NCBI RefSeq assembly: GCF_002760435.1
Contig: NZ_AUUU01000003.1
Location: 1-64,000 of the forward strand
Origin: Clostridium sp. LS
GTDB taxonomy: Bacteria > Bacillota > Clostridia > Clostridiales > Clostridiaceae
Direction of reading: 5' to 3'
DNA length: 64,000 bases
Shown in pieces: positions 31,306 through 40,053 of the stretch (position 1 is the stretch's first letter; every line of letters starts with the position of its first letter). The notes under the pieces were generated by a model, which saw nothing but the letters and a program-made list of their open reading frames with translations, was not told the DNA's origin and did not search any database. The position numbers and the translations under genes are program-made.

Positions 31306-31375
31306 AGACACTTAATAGTATTAGGAATATATACTTAAGATTTTATTCCGGATACTACCAAGTGTCTTTTGTTTT
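31306..31375 (+). terminator. Terminator after the CapA-like gene
   Basis: AGACACTT pairs with AAGTGTCT, extended by TAGTAT/ATACTA-like inner pairs, followed by TTTGTTTTTG. The remainder of the 385-nt gap to 31642 is AT-rich without a confident promoter. Confidence 0.75.
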
Positions 31376-31641
31376 TGATTTCTATCTTTAAGAATTGTTT
31401 ATATGGGATTAAGAAAATTTTAATGTTTTGTTAAGATATAATTTAACGTCTCAGTGTTATACTTAAAAAATATTATAGGAAAAATATGATTATTAAATAA
31501 AAATATGGTTATGTGTATCTTATTAAATAAGTACATAATATGCGAAAATAAAGGAGGAAATACTTTTAACACAACAGTATTAGAAATCTTAATTATTGGA
31601 TAAGTGAAAGAAGGTTATTAACAGTGGGGGTAAAAATAAAT

Positions 31642-33069
31642 ATGCCAAAATTAGATATTAAAAAATTAAAACCTAAAGGTATTAGCGTTAAAGGTTTTAA
31701 ATTGAAAAAGAGACCAAGCAAAAAGGTAATATTCATAGGTATTGCATTAATAGTGATATTATCATTTACAGTTGTAAGACTTATAATGCCAAAACCGGCA
31801 CCTGAAATTAAACACACAGTACTTTCAAAAGGGAAAATTGTAAACAGTGTTAATGTTTTAGGAGAAATAAAATGTGAAAATACTGTGAACATATATAGTA
31901 CATTAAGTAATGTAGTTAAAGAGGTTAAGGTAAAGGCTGGAGATAAGGTAAAAGCGGGGGATGTTTTAGCAATATTAGATTCAGCAGATTTAGAAAAAGA
32001 TGTTGAGCAGACAGAAGCTACAGTTAAAGCAGCAGAAGCTGACGATAAAATTAAGCTAGATGATGCAAAAAAGGCTTATGATGATGAGTTAAGCTTATAT
32101 AATAGTAATTCTAATACAGAGGTTAAAAATGCAGAAGAAACTTTAAGATTAGCAAAAATCAACTTAGATGATAAGAAGAAAATATATGAAAATAATAAAG
32201 CATTATATGATGCAGAAGCAATTACTCAAAGTGACTTAAATAAGTTTGAAATAGATTATGAGACTGCAAAGTCAGACCATGAAAAAGCCTCAGTAGCATT
32301 AGAAAATGCAAAAGTTAAAGCTAGTCAATCTTTAAATACAGCCAAAGTTAATTATGAGACAGCACTAAATAAAGTTAATAATAATAGTCAGGAGATCGGA
32401 CTTGAAAAGCAAAAACAACAATTAGAAAATTGTACAATAAAAGCAACTACTGATGGAACAGTTACTGCTGTTAATGCTGCTGTAGGAAATTCAGGCAGCG
32501 GAGTTTTATTCGAAATTGAAAAATTGGATGACCTGGAAATAACTGCTTCAATTAAGGAAGTTGATATAGCAAATATTAAAGCCGGTCAAAGAGTAGAAAT
32601 AAAAACAGACGGAACAGGGGAAGATATTATATCTGGGGAAGTAATAAGCGTCACACCAGCAGCTAAAAAAGGAAGTGTTTCTCAAAGCCAAGGTCAAAGT
32701 ACATCTGGAACCCAATCCGGAGGGACAAGTTCTGATGCAACTTTTGAAGCTAAAATTAAAATCAACGATTTAAATGAGAATATGAGATCTGGTATGAGTG
32801 CAAGAGTAAATATTATTACAAGTGAAAAGTCTGATATCTATGCAGTTTCATCTGAAAGTATAGTTCAAAATAATGATAGTAAAAGCATATATGTGGCAGA
32901 AAAGAGTGGTAAAAATCCAAATGAATATATAATTAAGGAAGTACCAGTAAATATAGGCCTTGAATCAGATTTTAATGTAGAGATTTCAGGTGACGGAATT
33001 ACTGATGGAATTATAGTGATTGACGACCCTTCAACTTGTAAAGTTGGAGATAAAGTTCAAATAAAATAG
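31642..33069 (+). CDS. Efflux periplasmic-adaptor-like subunit (MacA/YknX type)
   Basis: A 475-residue HlyD-family protein. It has a cytoplasmic lysine-rich N terminus, one membrane segment (about 29-48), a split biotinyl-lipoyl domain (VKVKAGDKVKAGDVLAILD near residue 100 and its return half around 280), and between them a long coiled-coil hairpin (about 115-255) rich in lysine, glutamate and alanine. A glycine/serine/glutamine-rich loop interrupts the beta-barrel (about 345-370). ATG 31642 is preferred over GTG 31624, which overlaps the GGGGG site. An ATPase and an FtsX-type permease follow, giving a MacAB/YknXYZ-type exporter; the cargo is unknown. Confidence 0.9.
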   Translation: MPKLDIKKLKPKGISVKGFKLKKRPSKKVIFIGIALIVILSFTVVRLIMPKPAPEIKHTVLSKGKIVNSVNVLGEIKCENTVNIYSTLSNVVKEVKVKAGDKVKAGDVLAILDSADLEKDVEQTEATVKAAEADDKIKLDDAKKAYDDELSLYNSNSNTEVKNAEETLRLAKINLDDKKKIYENNKALYDAEAITQSDLNKFEIDYETAKSDHEKASVALENAKVKASQSLNTAKVNYETALNKVNNNSQEIGLEKQKQQLENCTIKATTDGTVTAVNAAVGNSGSGVLFEIEKLDDLEITASIKEVDIANIKAGQRVEIKTDGTGEDIISGEVISVTPAAKKGSVSQSQGQSTSGTQSGGTSSDATFEAKIKINDLNENMRSGMSARVNIITSEKSDIYAVSSESIVQNNDSKSIYVAEKSGKNPNEYIIKEVPVNIGLESDFNVEISGDGITDGIIVIDDPSTCKVGDKVQIK

Positions 33070-33081
33070 GGGGTGAGTTTA

Positions 33082-33819
33082 TTGAATGATAATATAATAG
33101 AAATGAAGAATATTGTCAAAAGTTTTTATGTTGGAACTCCCAATCAATTAGACATTCTTAAGAATATTGATATAACAATAAAAAAGGGTGAATTTGTATC
33201 CATAGTTGGTGCATCTGGGTCTGGAAAAAGTACCTTAATGAATATTATAGGTGCTTTGGACAGGCCTACAGCCGGAACATATTTCTTAGATGGTACTAAT
33301 GTTAATGAAAAAACAGATAATGGATTATCGGATGTTAGAAATAAACAAATAGGTTTTGTATTTCAAACATATAACTTAATACCAAGAAGCTCAGCCTTGA
33401 AAAATGTTGAACTACCAATGCTTTACTATGGAGCGAATAGACATGAAAGAAGAGAAAGAGCAGGAAAACTTTTAGAGCTTGTTGAAATGAGAGATAGGAT
33501 GATGCATCTACCTAATGAATTATCAGGTGGGCAAAAACAAAGAGTAGCTATTGCACGGGCGCTTGCTAATGATCCAAGTATAATACTTGCAGATGAACCC
33601 ACTGGAGCTCTTGATTCTGCAACAGGAAGATTAGTTATGGATTTATTTCACAAGGTTCATGAATTGGAAGGTAAGACTATTGTTTTCATAACTCATAACT
33701 ATGAATTGGCAGAAGAAACAGAGAGAATTATAACATTAAAGGATGGAAAAATTGTATCTGATAAGTACAATGACAATTATGTAAGAAAATTTCCAAGTGG
33801 TGAAGAGATATGTTTATAA
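33082..33819 (+). CDS. ABC exporter ATP-binding protein (MacB/YknY type)
   Basis: A 245-residue LolD/MacB-class ATPase. Walker A is GASGSGKST (about 39-47), the signature is LSGGQKQRVAIARAL, and Walker B is IILADEPTGALDS, followed by the H-loop in VFITHN. TTG 33082, with GGGGTGA 6 nt upstream, is preferred; GTG 33073 overlaps that site and would add three residues. It is 12 nt after the adaptor gene and overlaps the permease gene by 10 nt, so the three form one unit. Confidence 0.94.
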   Translation: MNDNIIEMKNIVKSFYVGTPNQLDILKNIDITIKKGEFVSIVGASGSGKSTLMNIIGALDRPTAGTYFLDGTNVNEKTDNGLSDVRNKQIGFVFQTYNLIPRSSALKNVELPMLYYGANRHERRERAGKLLELVEMRDRMMHLPNELSGGQKQRVAIARALANDPSIILADEPTGALDSATGRLVMDLFHKVHELEGKTIVFITHNYELAEETERIITLKDGKIVSDKYNDNYVRKFPSGEEICL

Positions 33820-35081
33820 AAGAAAATATATTACTTGCAATAGCAGGTATAAAATCAAGTAAAATGCGTTCGTTATTAACTATGCTTGGGATTATTATAG
33901 GAATATCAGCTGTTATAGGAATTGTTTCTATAGGAAATGCAATTACTGCAAAAGTGTCAGGAGAGTTGGATAAACTAGGTGCAAATAATATGTACGTCCA
34001 AGTAAGAGAGAAAAGTGACAATGGTTCTGAAGGGGAAAGGTATTCAGGCAAATCCCCAGAAGATAGCGATCTTATTTCTTTAGATCAAGTTAATTCTATT
34101 AAAGAGGCGTTTAGCGATAGAATTAGCAATGTGAGTATAGAAGCAAATACTGGTCAAGGGAAAGTAAAAGACGGATACTTATATGCCAATGTGGCAATTA
34201 CAGGGGTAAATGATGAGTATAAAGATGTTAGCAATGTTAAAATGATTAGTGGAAGATTTATTTCTGATAAAGACATTAAAGGAATGAAAAAGACAGCTGT
34301 TGTTTCGGATAAGCTTGTTAATAATATGTTTAAAGGGAAGACTGATCCTTTAGGTAAAGAAATTAAAGCTTATGTCCAAGATAGTATTGAAACATATGTT
34401 ATTGTGGGCATATATAAGTATGAACCGCCTTCATTCCTTGAAGGGGGAGGAACTGCAGCTAAAGAAAAAGATATCCAATCTAATCTGTATATTCCAGTAA
34501 CTACAGCAAAATCGGAACAAAAGACTAAAAACTATAGTTATTTCATGATTAAACCTAAGGCTAATGTTGATTCGGATAAGCTTGTTAAGGATATAAAAAA
34601 ATATACTGATAAGTTATATAAGAACAATAAATATTGGGAGTTACAAGTTTTTAACCTCCAAAATCAGGCAGAATCTATTACATCAGTACTTGGTATGATA
34701 TCTTTAGGAATATCTGTAATTGCGGCTATAGCATTGCTCGTAGGAGGAATAGGAGTAATGAATATAATGCTTGTATCAGTTACGGAAAGAACTAGGGAAA
34801 TTGGGACACGAAAAGCTCTTGGTGCTAAAAGCAGTCATATAAAAATGCAGTTTATAACTGAATCAGTTATAATATGTTCAATTGGGGGGACAATAGGAAT
34901 AATATTAGGAATAGGAATGGGGATAATAGCCTGCTTGATATTAAAATCACCAATATCAATATCTATACCAACAATCCTAGTAAGCTTTACTTTTTCAATG
35001 GCTATAGGTGTTTTCTTTGGATATTATCCAGCGAAAAAAGCAGCAAGCCTTGATCCAATTGAAGCCTTAAGATATGAGTAA
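33810..35081 (+). CDS. ABC exporter permease (MacB/YknZ, FtsX domain)
   Basis: A 423-residue permease with the MacB architecture: first membrane segment at about 23-45, a large extracytoplasmic domain (about 50-285) and three C-terminal membrane segments carrying the FtsX domain (GGIGVMNIMLVSVTERTREIGTRKALGA is the signature region, in two parts around residue 320). The C-terminal PAKKAASLDPIEALRYE is typical. ATG 33810 lies inside the ATPase gene. No terminator is obvious before the SAM riboswitch region. Confidence 0.94.
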   Translation: MFIKENILLAIAGIKSSKMRSLLTMLGIIIGISAVIGIVSIGNAITAKVSGELDKLGANNMYVQVREKSDNGSEGERYSGKSPEDSDLISLDQVNSIKEAFSDRISNVSIEANTGQGKVKDGYLYANVAITGVNDEYKDVSNVKMISGRFISDKDIKGMKKTAVVSDKLVNNMFKGKTDPLGKEIKAYVQDSIETYVIVGIYKYEPPSFLEGGGTAAKEKDIQSNLYIPVTTAKSEQKTKNYSYFMIKPKANVDSDKLVKDIKKYTDKLYKNNKYWELQVFNLQNQAESITSVLGMISLGISVIAAIALLVGGIGVMNIMLVSVTERTREIGTRKALGAKSSHIKMQFITESVIICSIGGTIGIILGIGMGIIACLILKSPISISIPTILVSFTFSMAIGVFFGYYPAKKAASLDPIEALRYE

Positions 35082-35129
35082 ATTTACTATTTTAATCACA
35101 TAGAAAGTCGATAATTTTACTATTATTTA

Positions 35130-35157
35130 TTGACAAGTGAATTTAACTATGTATAAT
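35130..35157 (+). promoter_or_regulatory. Promoter of the SAM-riboswitch operon
   Basis: A perfect TTGACA (35130-35135) and a perfect TATAAT (35152-35157) are 16 bp apart, just ahead of the riboswitch. Confidence 0.8.
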
Positions 35158-35189
35158 TAGTATTAACAAATAAATATTTGGATAAGTTA

Positions 35190-35377
35190 ATCTTATTAAG
35201 AGTGGTGGAGGGACTGGCCCTTTGAAGCCCGGCAACCTGAAAAAAATTTCATATAAATTTTTTCGTTGGTGCTAAATCCTGCAAGAGAATATCTTGAAAA
35301 ATGAGAGGAATTAAGTCTTATTAGAACTTATAGTATGGCTACAAAGTCACTTCTTATTTTTGAAGTGGCTTTTTTTA
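35190..35377 (+). ncRNA. SAM-I riboswitch (S box)
   Basis: The aptamer core is recognisable: CTTATTAAGAGTGGTGGAGG, ACTGGCCCTTTGAAGCCCGG and CAACC, then a long AT-rich P3 arm, GGTGCTAAATCC and the closing P1 strand near 35320. A terminator stem (AAAGTCACTTC with GAAGTGGCTTT and seven or more T residues) ends at 35377. High SAM would stabilise the aptamer and cause termination ahead of the two sulfur amino-acid genes. It starts about 30 nt after the promoter -10 box. Confidence 0.95.
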
Positions 35378-35430
35378 ATTACTATTATCTGCAAAGCATT
35401 AAGCAAACATAAACTAAAGGAGGCAAAACA

Positions 35431-36579
35431 ATGACTTTAAAAAAATCTTTTGAAACAATTGCAGTCAGTGGAGTATCAGGTGGAGATAAAGCTACAGGAG
35501 CAATAAGCTATCCAATATATCAGGCCGCAACATTTAAGCATCATGGACTTAATAATAGCACAGGATATGATTATGCAAGAGCTCAAAATCCTACACGAGA
35601 AGAAGCTGAAAAAACATTAGCTGTTTTAGAAGGTGGAAAATCAGCAATAGGATTTTCGTCAGGAGTTGCAGCAATTACTGCCTGTATACACTTGTTTAAA
35701 TCCGGGGACCATGTGATTTTATCTGATGACTTATATGGAGGAACATATAGATTATTTGATGATATTTTTAAAGATTTTGGTCTTGAAGTTACCTTTATTG
35801 ATACGACAAAGATTGAAAATATAGCAAATTGCATAAAAGAAAATACGAAAGCCGTTCTTATAGAGACTCCTTCTAATCCGATGATGAAGGTTACGGATAT
35901 AAAGGCAGTTGCAGAAATAACAAAAGCAAATAATTTACTACTAATTGTAGATAATACGTTTTTAACTCCTTATTATCAAAGACCACTAGAACTAGGTGCA
36001 GACTTGGTAGTACATAGTGGAACAAAGTTTTTAGGTGGGCACCATGATTTACTGGCTGGTTTTATAGTTGGAAATGATGAAGAAATTTTACAAAAGCTTA
36101 GGAGAATTCACATGTCAACTGGCGCAACCTTATCTCCGTTTGATTCATGGCTAGTTTTAAGAGGCCTAAAAACCTTGCATATAAGGTTAGACAGGTCACA
36201 AGAAAACACAATAAAAATAGCAAACTTCTTAAAGAACAATCCTAATGTAGAAAAGGTCTATTATGTGGGATTAGAGGATTTCGAAGGATATGAATTAAAT
36301 AAAAAACAAGCAACGGGCTTTGGAGCAACCTTATCTTTTAGAGTTAAAGATAAGCAACTAGTAGCTAAGATTCTAGAAAGCGTTAAAGTTATAAGGTTCG
36401 CTGAAAGTTTAGGCGGAGTTGAAACCTTAATTACATATCCGATAACTCAAACCCATTCAGAAATTCCAGAAGATATTAAGAAAAGATTAGGTGTAGATGA
36501 ATATTTACTTAGATTATCAGTTGGTATAGAGAATGTTGATGATTTAATAAATGATTTAGAAAATGCTATTGGTAAATAA
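35431..36579 (+). CDS. metI: Cystathionine gamma-synthase / O-acetylhomoserine (thiol)-lyase, MetI-like
   Basis: A PLP enzyme of the Cys/Met metabolism family, 382 residues. The PLP lysine lies in VVHSGTKFLGGH (about 195), with YARAQNPTR and GFSSGVAAITA as phosphate and cofactor contacts. Paired with the next gene under a SAM riboswitch, it matches the Bacillus metI-metC arrangement, in which MetI makes cystathionine from an activated homoserine and cysteine. Substrate choice within the family cannot be fixed by reading the sequence. AAAGGAGG precedes ATG 35431. Confidence 0.85.
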   Translation: MTLKKSFETIAVSGVSGGDKATGAISYPIYQAATFKHHGLNNSTGYDYARAQNPTREEAEKTLAVLEGGKSAIGFSSGVAAITACIHLFKSGDHVILSDDLYGGTYRLFDDIFKDFGLEVTFIDTTKIENIANCIKENTKAVLIETPSNPMMKVTDIKAVAEITKANNLLLIVDNTFLTPYYQRPLELGADLVVHSGTKFLGGHHDLLAGFIVGNDEEILQKLRRIHMSTGATLSPFDSWLVLRGLKTLHIRLDRSQENTIKIANFLKNNPNVEKVYYVGLEDFEGYELNKKQATGFGATLSFRVKDKQLVAKILESVKVIRFAESLGGVETLITYPITQTHSEIPEDIKKRLGVDEYLLRLSVGIENVDDLINDLENAIGK

Positions 36580-36675
36580 ATGAAAAATGAATGATTAATA
36601 ATGAATGATTAAGGAAAAAAGTCAGAGACTTTTTGAAAATTATAAATTGTTAACTGAAAGAAAGAGGGGCAAATT

Positions 36676-37812
36676 ATGAATTTCGGAACTAAATTAATAC
36701 ATGCAAGTGGAGATATAGATCCTACAACAGGTTCTGTAAGTACTCCAATATATCAAACATCAACATTTCATCAATTTGATATAGAGAATTTTGGTAAATA
36801 TGATTACGCAAGGTCGGGAAATCCAACTAGAGACGTAGTGGAAAAATTAATAGCAGAGCTTGAAGGCGGTGAGTGTGGATTTGCATTTGCTTCAGGGATG
36901 GCAGCTATTTGCTCTGTATTATCAATATTTTCAGCAGGAGATCACATTATAATCTGTGGGGACGTTTATGGTGGTACATATAGAGCAGCTACAAAATTAT
37001 TTTCAAGGTTTAATATTCAATTTACTTTTGTAGATGCTTCAAATATTGAAGAAATAAAACAATCATTTAAGGAAAATACGAAGGGATTGTATTTAGAAAC
37101 ACCTTCAAATCCATTATTAAAGGTAATAGACTTGAGAGCAGCTAGTAGATTAGCCAAAGAAAACAATTCAATTACAATAGTAGATAACACATTTATGTCA
37201 CCATATCTTCAAAGACCATTAGAACTGGGTGTTGATATAGTTGTACATAGTGCAACTAAGTTCCTTGGGGGGCACAGTGATGTTATAGCAGGTCTTGTTG
37301 TAGCTAAAACAAAAGAGCTTGGGGATAGAATTTATCAAATACAAAATACTTTCGGAGCAGTTCTTGGACCGCAAGACTCATGGCTTTTAGTTAGAGGCAT
37401 TAAAACCTTAAAAGTTAGATTAGATGCACTTCAAAAAAGTGCTCAAAAGTTAGCAGAATGGCTTGAATCAAGAGAAGAAGTAGAAAAGGTATATTATCTT
37501 GGATTACCTTCTATGGAAGGAAGAGAGTTGCACTTAGAGCAAGCGGATGGTGCTGGCGCAGTGCTATCATTTAAATTTAAAACTTTTGAGAGAACTAAAG
37601 TTTTCTTAAATAATGTTAAAAACGTAGCTGTGGCAGTAAGTTTAGGTAGTGTAGAAACTATAGTTTCATATCCAGCTAAAATGAGTCATGCCTCAATTCC
37701 AAAAGAAGAAAGAGAAGAACTTGGGATAACAGATACACTAATAAGAGTTTCTGTAGGTCTAGAGGATATTGATGATTTAATAGAATCATTTAAAGAGGCG
37801 ATGGAAAAATAA
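36676..37812 (+). CDS. metC: Cystathionine beta-lyase, MetC-like (or gamma-lyase)
   Basis: A second PLP enzyme of the same fold, 378 residues, clearly paralogous to its neighbour. Its motifs are YARSGNPTRD, GFAFASGMAAI and the PLP lysine in VVHSATKFLGGHSD. In the metI-metC pair it would cleave cystathionine to homocysteine; gamma-lyase activity is an equally possible reading. AGAGGGG precedes ATG 36676. The 96-nt spacer to metI contains a tight AAAAAGTC-AGA-GACTTTTT hairpin (36616-36634) that could attenuate or protect the mRNA. Confidence 0.82.
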   Translation: MNFGTKLIHASGDIDPTTGSVSTPIYQTSTFHQFDIENFGKYDYARSGNPTRDVVEKLIAELEGGECGFAFASGMAAICSVLSIFSAGDHIIICGDVYGGTYRAATKLFSRFNIQFTFVDASNIEEIKQSFKENTKGLYLETPSNPLLKVIDLRAASRLAKENNSITIVDNTFMSPYLQRPLELGVDIVVHSATKFLGGHSDVIAGLVVAKTKELGDRIYQIQNTFGAVLGPQDSWLLVRGIKTLKVRLDALQKSAQKLAEWLESREEVEKVYYLGLPSMEGRELHLEQADGAGAVLSFKFKTFERTKVFLNNVKNVAVAVSLGSVETIVSYPAKMSHASIPKEEREELGITDTLIRVSVGLEDIDDLIESFKEAMEK

Positions 37813-37843
37813 ATTGTGAAGCATTGGTAATAATATAATATAA

Positions 37844-37890
37844 ATGATTAAGGGGATGATTGAATTAATCATCCCTTTAATCATACTTTT
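37844..37890. terminator. Terminator after metC
   Basis: ATGATTAAGGGGATGATT pairs with AATCATCCCTTTAATCAT around a 5-nt loop. The stem is long and near perfect, with a short T tract. It sits between convergent metC and the marR-type gene and may serve both strands. Confidence 0.75.
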
Positions 37891-38003
37891 GGTTGATAAA
37901 ATAATTCTATTTAATTCAGTAAAATATAAGTGAAGAAATAGAAAATATAAAGATATTATCTAATTATATATTTTGCTTTATAGTTAGTAATAATGAGAAA
38001 ATT

Positions 38004-38489
38004 TTACTTCAACTTTTTCAATATAGTTATAAGGTTTGATATAGAATCGTTCAACATAATTATCTCATCATCAGAAAGAGTTGAGATTTTATCAGCAAAT
38101 GATTTGCTAATTGCAATACGAAAAGCATCTAGCAATTCACAAGCTTTTGAAGTAAGTTCAACTCTTAAAATTCTTCTATCATTAGGATCAGGATATCTAT
38201 TAACTAATCCATAACTAATTAAGTTATCAATGATTGGAGTCATATTAGGTTTTGATATATTTAAGTTATCTGCAATTTGTGAGATAGGAGATGATTTAAC
38301 CTCTGCAAGATAAAAAATAACCTTTATATGCGATGGAGGAATAGAAAAACCAGGAATACAATTTTCTAATTCCTTTGATGGAGAATGAAAATTTTTAGCT
38401 ATATCATTTTCCTTAAGTATATACTTTTTAACAATCCATAAAAAGTTAACTAAGGAATCGGCAACTTTAAATAAATTATCTTTATCCAT
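38004..38489 (-). CDS. MarR-family transcriptional regulator
   Basis: A 161-residue winged-helix regulator. The DNA-binding region is seen in SQIADNLNISKPNMTPIIDNL (in two helices, about residues 70-92), and the wing in NRYPDPNDRRILRVELT, a typical MarR DxRxxxxxLT motif. It is transcribed away from an RND efflux operon, with 331 bp between, and a perfect TTAGTTT-ATA-AAACTAA palindrome lies next to the efflux start. It probably represses that operon. ATG 38489 is used; an in-frame TTG at 38495 has better spacing from AGGAAGG and may be the real start. Confidence 0.88.
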   Translation of the reverse strand: MDKDNLFKVADSLVNFLWIVKKYILKENDIAKNFHSPSKELENCIPGFSIPPSHIKVIFYLAEVKSSPISQIADNLNISKPNMTPIIDNLISYGLVNRYPDPNDRRILRVELTSKACELLDAFRIAISKSFADKISTLSDDEIIMLNDSISNLITILKKLK

Positions 38490-38567
38490 ATTCAAACAAA
38501 TCCTTCCTAAGTTAATTTATGAGTAAATTATAAACTATTAACAATTTGAAAACAATAGAAAAGATTA

Positions 38568-38596
38568 TTGACTTATAATAGTTATAAAAATATAAT
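38568..38596 (+). promoter_or_regulatory. Candidate promoter of the RND efflux operon
   Basis: TTGACT (38568-38573) and TATAAT (38591-38596) are 17 bp apart on the + strand. This would give a leader of about 220 nt before the first efflux gene. Confidence 0.5.
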
Positions 38597-38763
38597 CAAT
38601 ATATGATTAGAATATATTAGTATAATAATTTAAAAATAAACAAAAAAATTATAAAAAATATAAGTTGGAATTAAGTATTAATTAAGGAAAAGATAATATA
38701 TTTAACTTATTATTAGTTTAATGGAATACTTTTTGTTTTTTCGTATTGGATAAAGTTTTACAT

Positions 38764-38780
38764 TTAGTTTATAAAACTAA
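38764..38780. promoter_or_regulatory. Candidate MarR operator
   Basis: TTAGTTT-ATA-AAACTAA has perfect 7-bp arms and is the type of palindrome many MarR proteins bind. It lies 41 bp before the efflux adaptor start. Another TTAGTTTAA-like half-site lies near 38714. Confidence 0.6.
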
Positions 38781-38820
38781 CTAAGATATAAGAAATTTAT
38801 TGTAAATAGGGGGACAGGGA

Positions 38821-40041
38821 ATGAAAAACGTAAAAAAAATAGTTATATATGCAGTAATTGTTATGGCCGTAATAGGTTGTGCTGTTGTAGCTAAAAATAA
38901 ACTATCGGCAAGTAAAAAAAATACTAATACAGTAGCTGTTGCAGCTAAAACATCAGTTGAGGTACAGACTGTTGCAACAACAGAGAAAAATTTTGGGGAT
39001 ACATATAAAGCTACATTAGAAGCATATCAGCAAGGTATTATAACAAGCAAGATATCAGCAAAGGTTGTTTCAGTATCAATTGAAAATGGCCAATACGTAA
39101 ATGCGGGTGATACAATAGCTACCTTAGATGACCAAGATATACAAAATAGTATAAAAACTGCACAAGCTCAATTGCAAGTATATGAGAATCAATTAAATTC
39201 CTCAAAAGCATCTTTAGAAAAGTTTAAAGTGAATTTAGATGATGCGCAACGTAACTATGATAGGCAAAAAACTCTTTTTGAAGGTAACGCAATATCGCAA
39301 GCGGATTTTGAAGCTGCTGAAAAAACTTTAAACAATGCAAAAGCTGACTATGATTCTGGAAATGCAAGTATTGGGACATCTCAAGCTAATATTGAAGCAC
39401 AAAAAGTGACTATAGCAAATTACCAGGATAATTTAAAGAATACAGTAATTAAGTCGCCTATAAGTGGTGTGATAAGTGATAAAAGTTTAAATATTGGACA
39501 GATGGCAACTCAAGGTGGAGTACTATCAAAAATCAATGATATTTCATCTGTATATGCAACAATACAAGTACCGCAAGACAAGGTAAATAGCGTAAAAATA
39601 GGACAAGCAGCTACGATTAAAGTTGACGGAAGCGATAGGACATATGATGGGACTGTACAAAATATGGATTTATCAGCTGATACAACTTCTAGAGTTTTTA
39701 ATTGTAAAATAAAAATAGATAATAGCGATAAATCGTTATTACCTGGAACTTATGGAAAAGTAACTCTTGTAAGTGATCAAAAGATTGAAGTGATTACAGT
39801 ACCAGTAAATGCTTTGGTTGGAAATGAAGGTAATTATTCAGTATTTATAAATGATAATGGAACTGCCAAAAAAATAAAAGTTACTATTGGAGAAACTAAC
39901 GATAATAATGTAGAAATAACATCTGGTATCAAAAATGGAGATCAAATAATTTGTACAAATACAAGTACGCTACAGGATGGTGATTCTATAGATGCAGTTT
40001 CTAAACAAGATGGCGGTGCTGAAGACACAGCTTCTAAATAG
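38821..40041 (+). CDS. RND efflux membrane-fusion protein (AcrA-like)
   Basis: A 406-residue HlyD/AcrA-type adaptor. It has an N-terminal membrane anchor or signal (about 7-23), a lipoyl half (SIENGQYVNAGDTIATLDD, about 83-101), a coiled-coil hairpin (about 105-205), the second lipoyl half (IKSPISGVISDKSL) and a beta-barrel plus membrane-proximal domain. AGGGGG precedes ATG 38821. The RND pump follows 12 nt downstream. Confidence 0.92.
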   Translation: MKNVKKIVIYAVIVMAVIGCAVVAKNKLSASKKNTNTVAVAAKTSVEVQTVATTEKNFGDTYKATLEAYQQGIITSKISAKVVSVSIENGQYVNAGDTIATLDDQDIQNSIKTAQAQLQVYENQLNSSKASLEKFKVNLDDAQRNYDRQKTLFEGNAISQADFEAAEKTLNNAKADYDSGNASIGTSQANIEAQKVTIANYQDNLKNTVIKSPISGVISDKSLNIGQMATQGGVLSKINDISSVYATIQVPQDKVNSVKIGQAATIKVDGSDRTYDGTVQNMDLSADTTSRVFNCKIKIDNSDKSLLPGTYGKVTLVSDQKIEVITVPVNALVGNEGNYSVFINDNGTAKKIKVTIGETNDNNVEITSGIKNGDQIICTNTSTLQDGDSIDAVSKQDGGAEDTASK

Positions 40042-40053
40042 GGGGGATGACAA

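Noticed and set aside
37993..38214. Plus-strand open frame of 73 codons
   Set aside because: It is antisense to the end of the MarR-family gene, which has clear family motifs.
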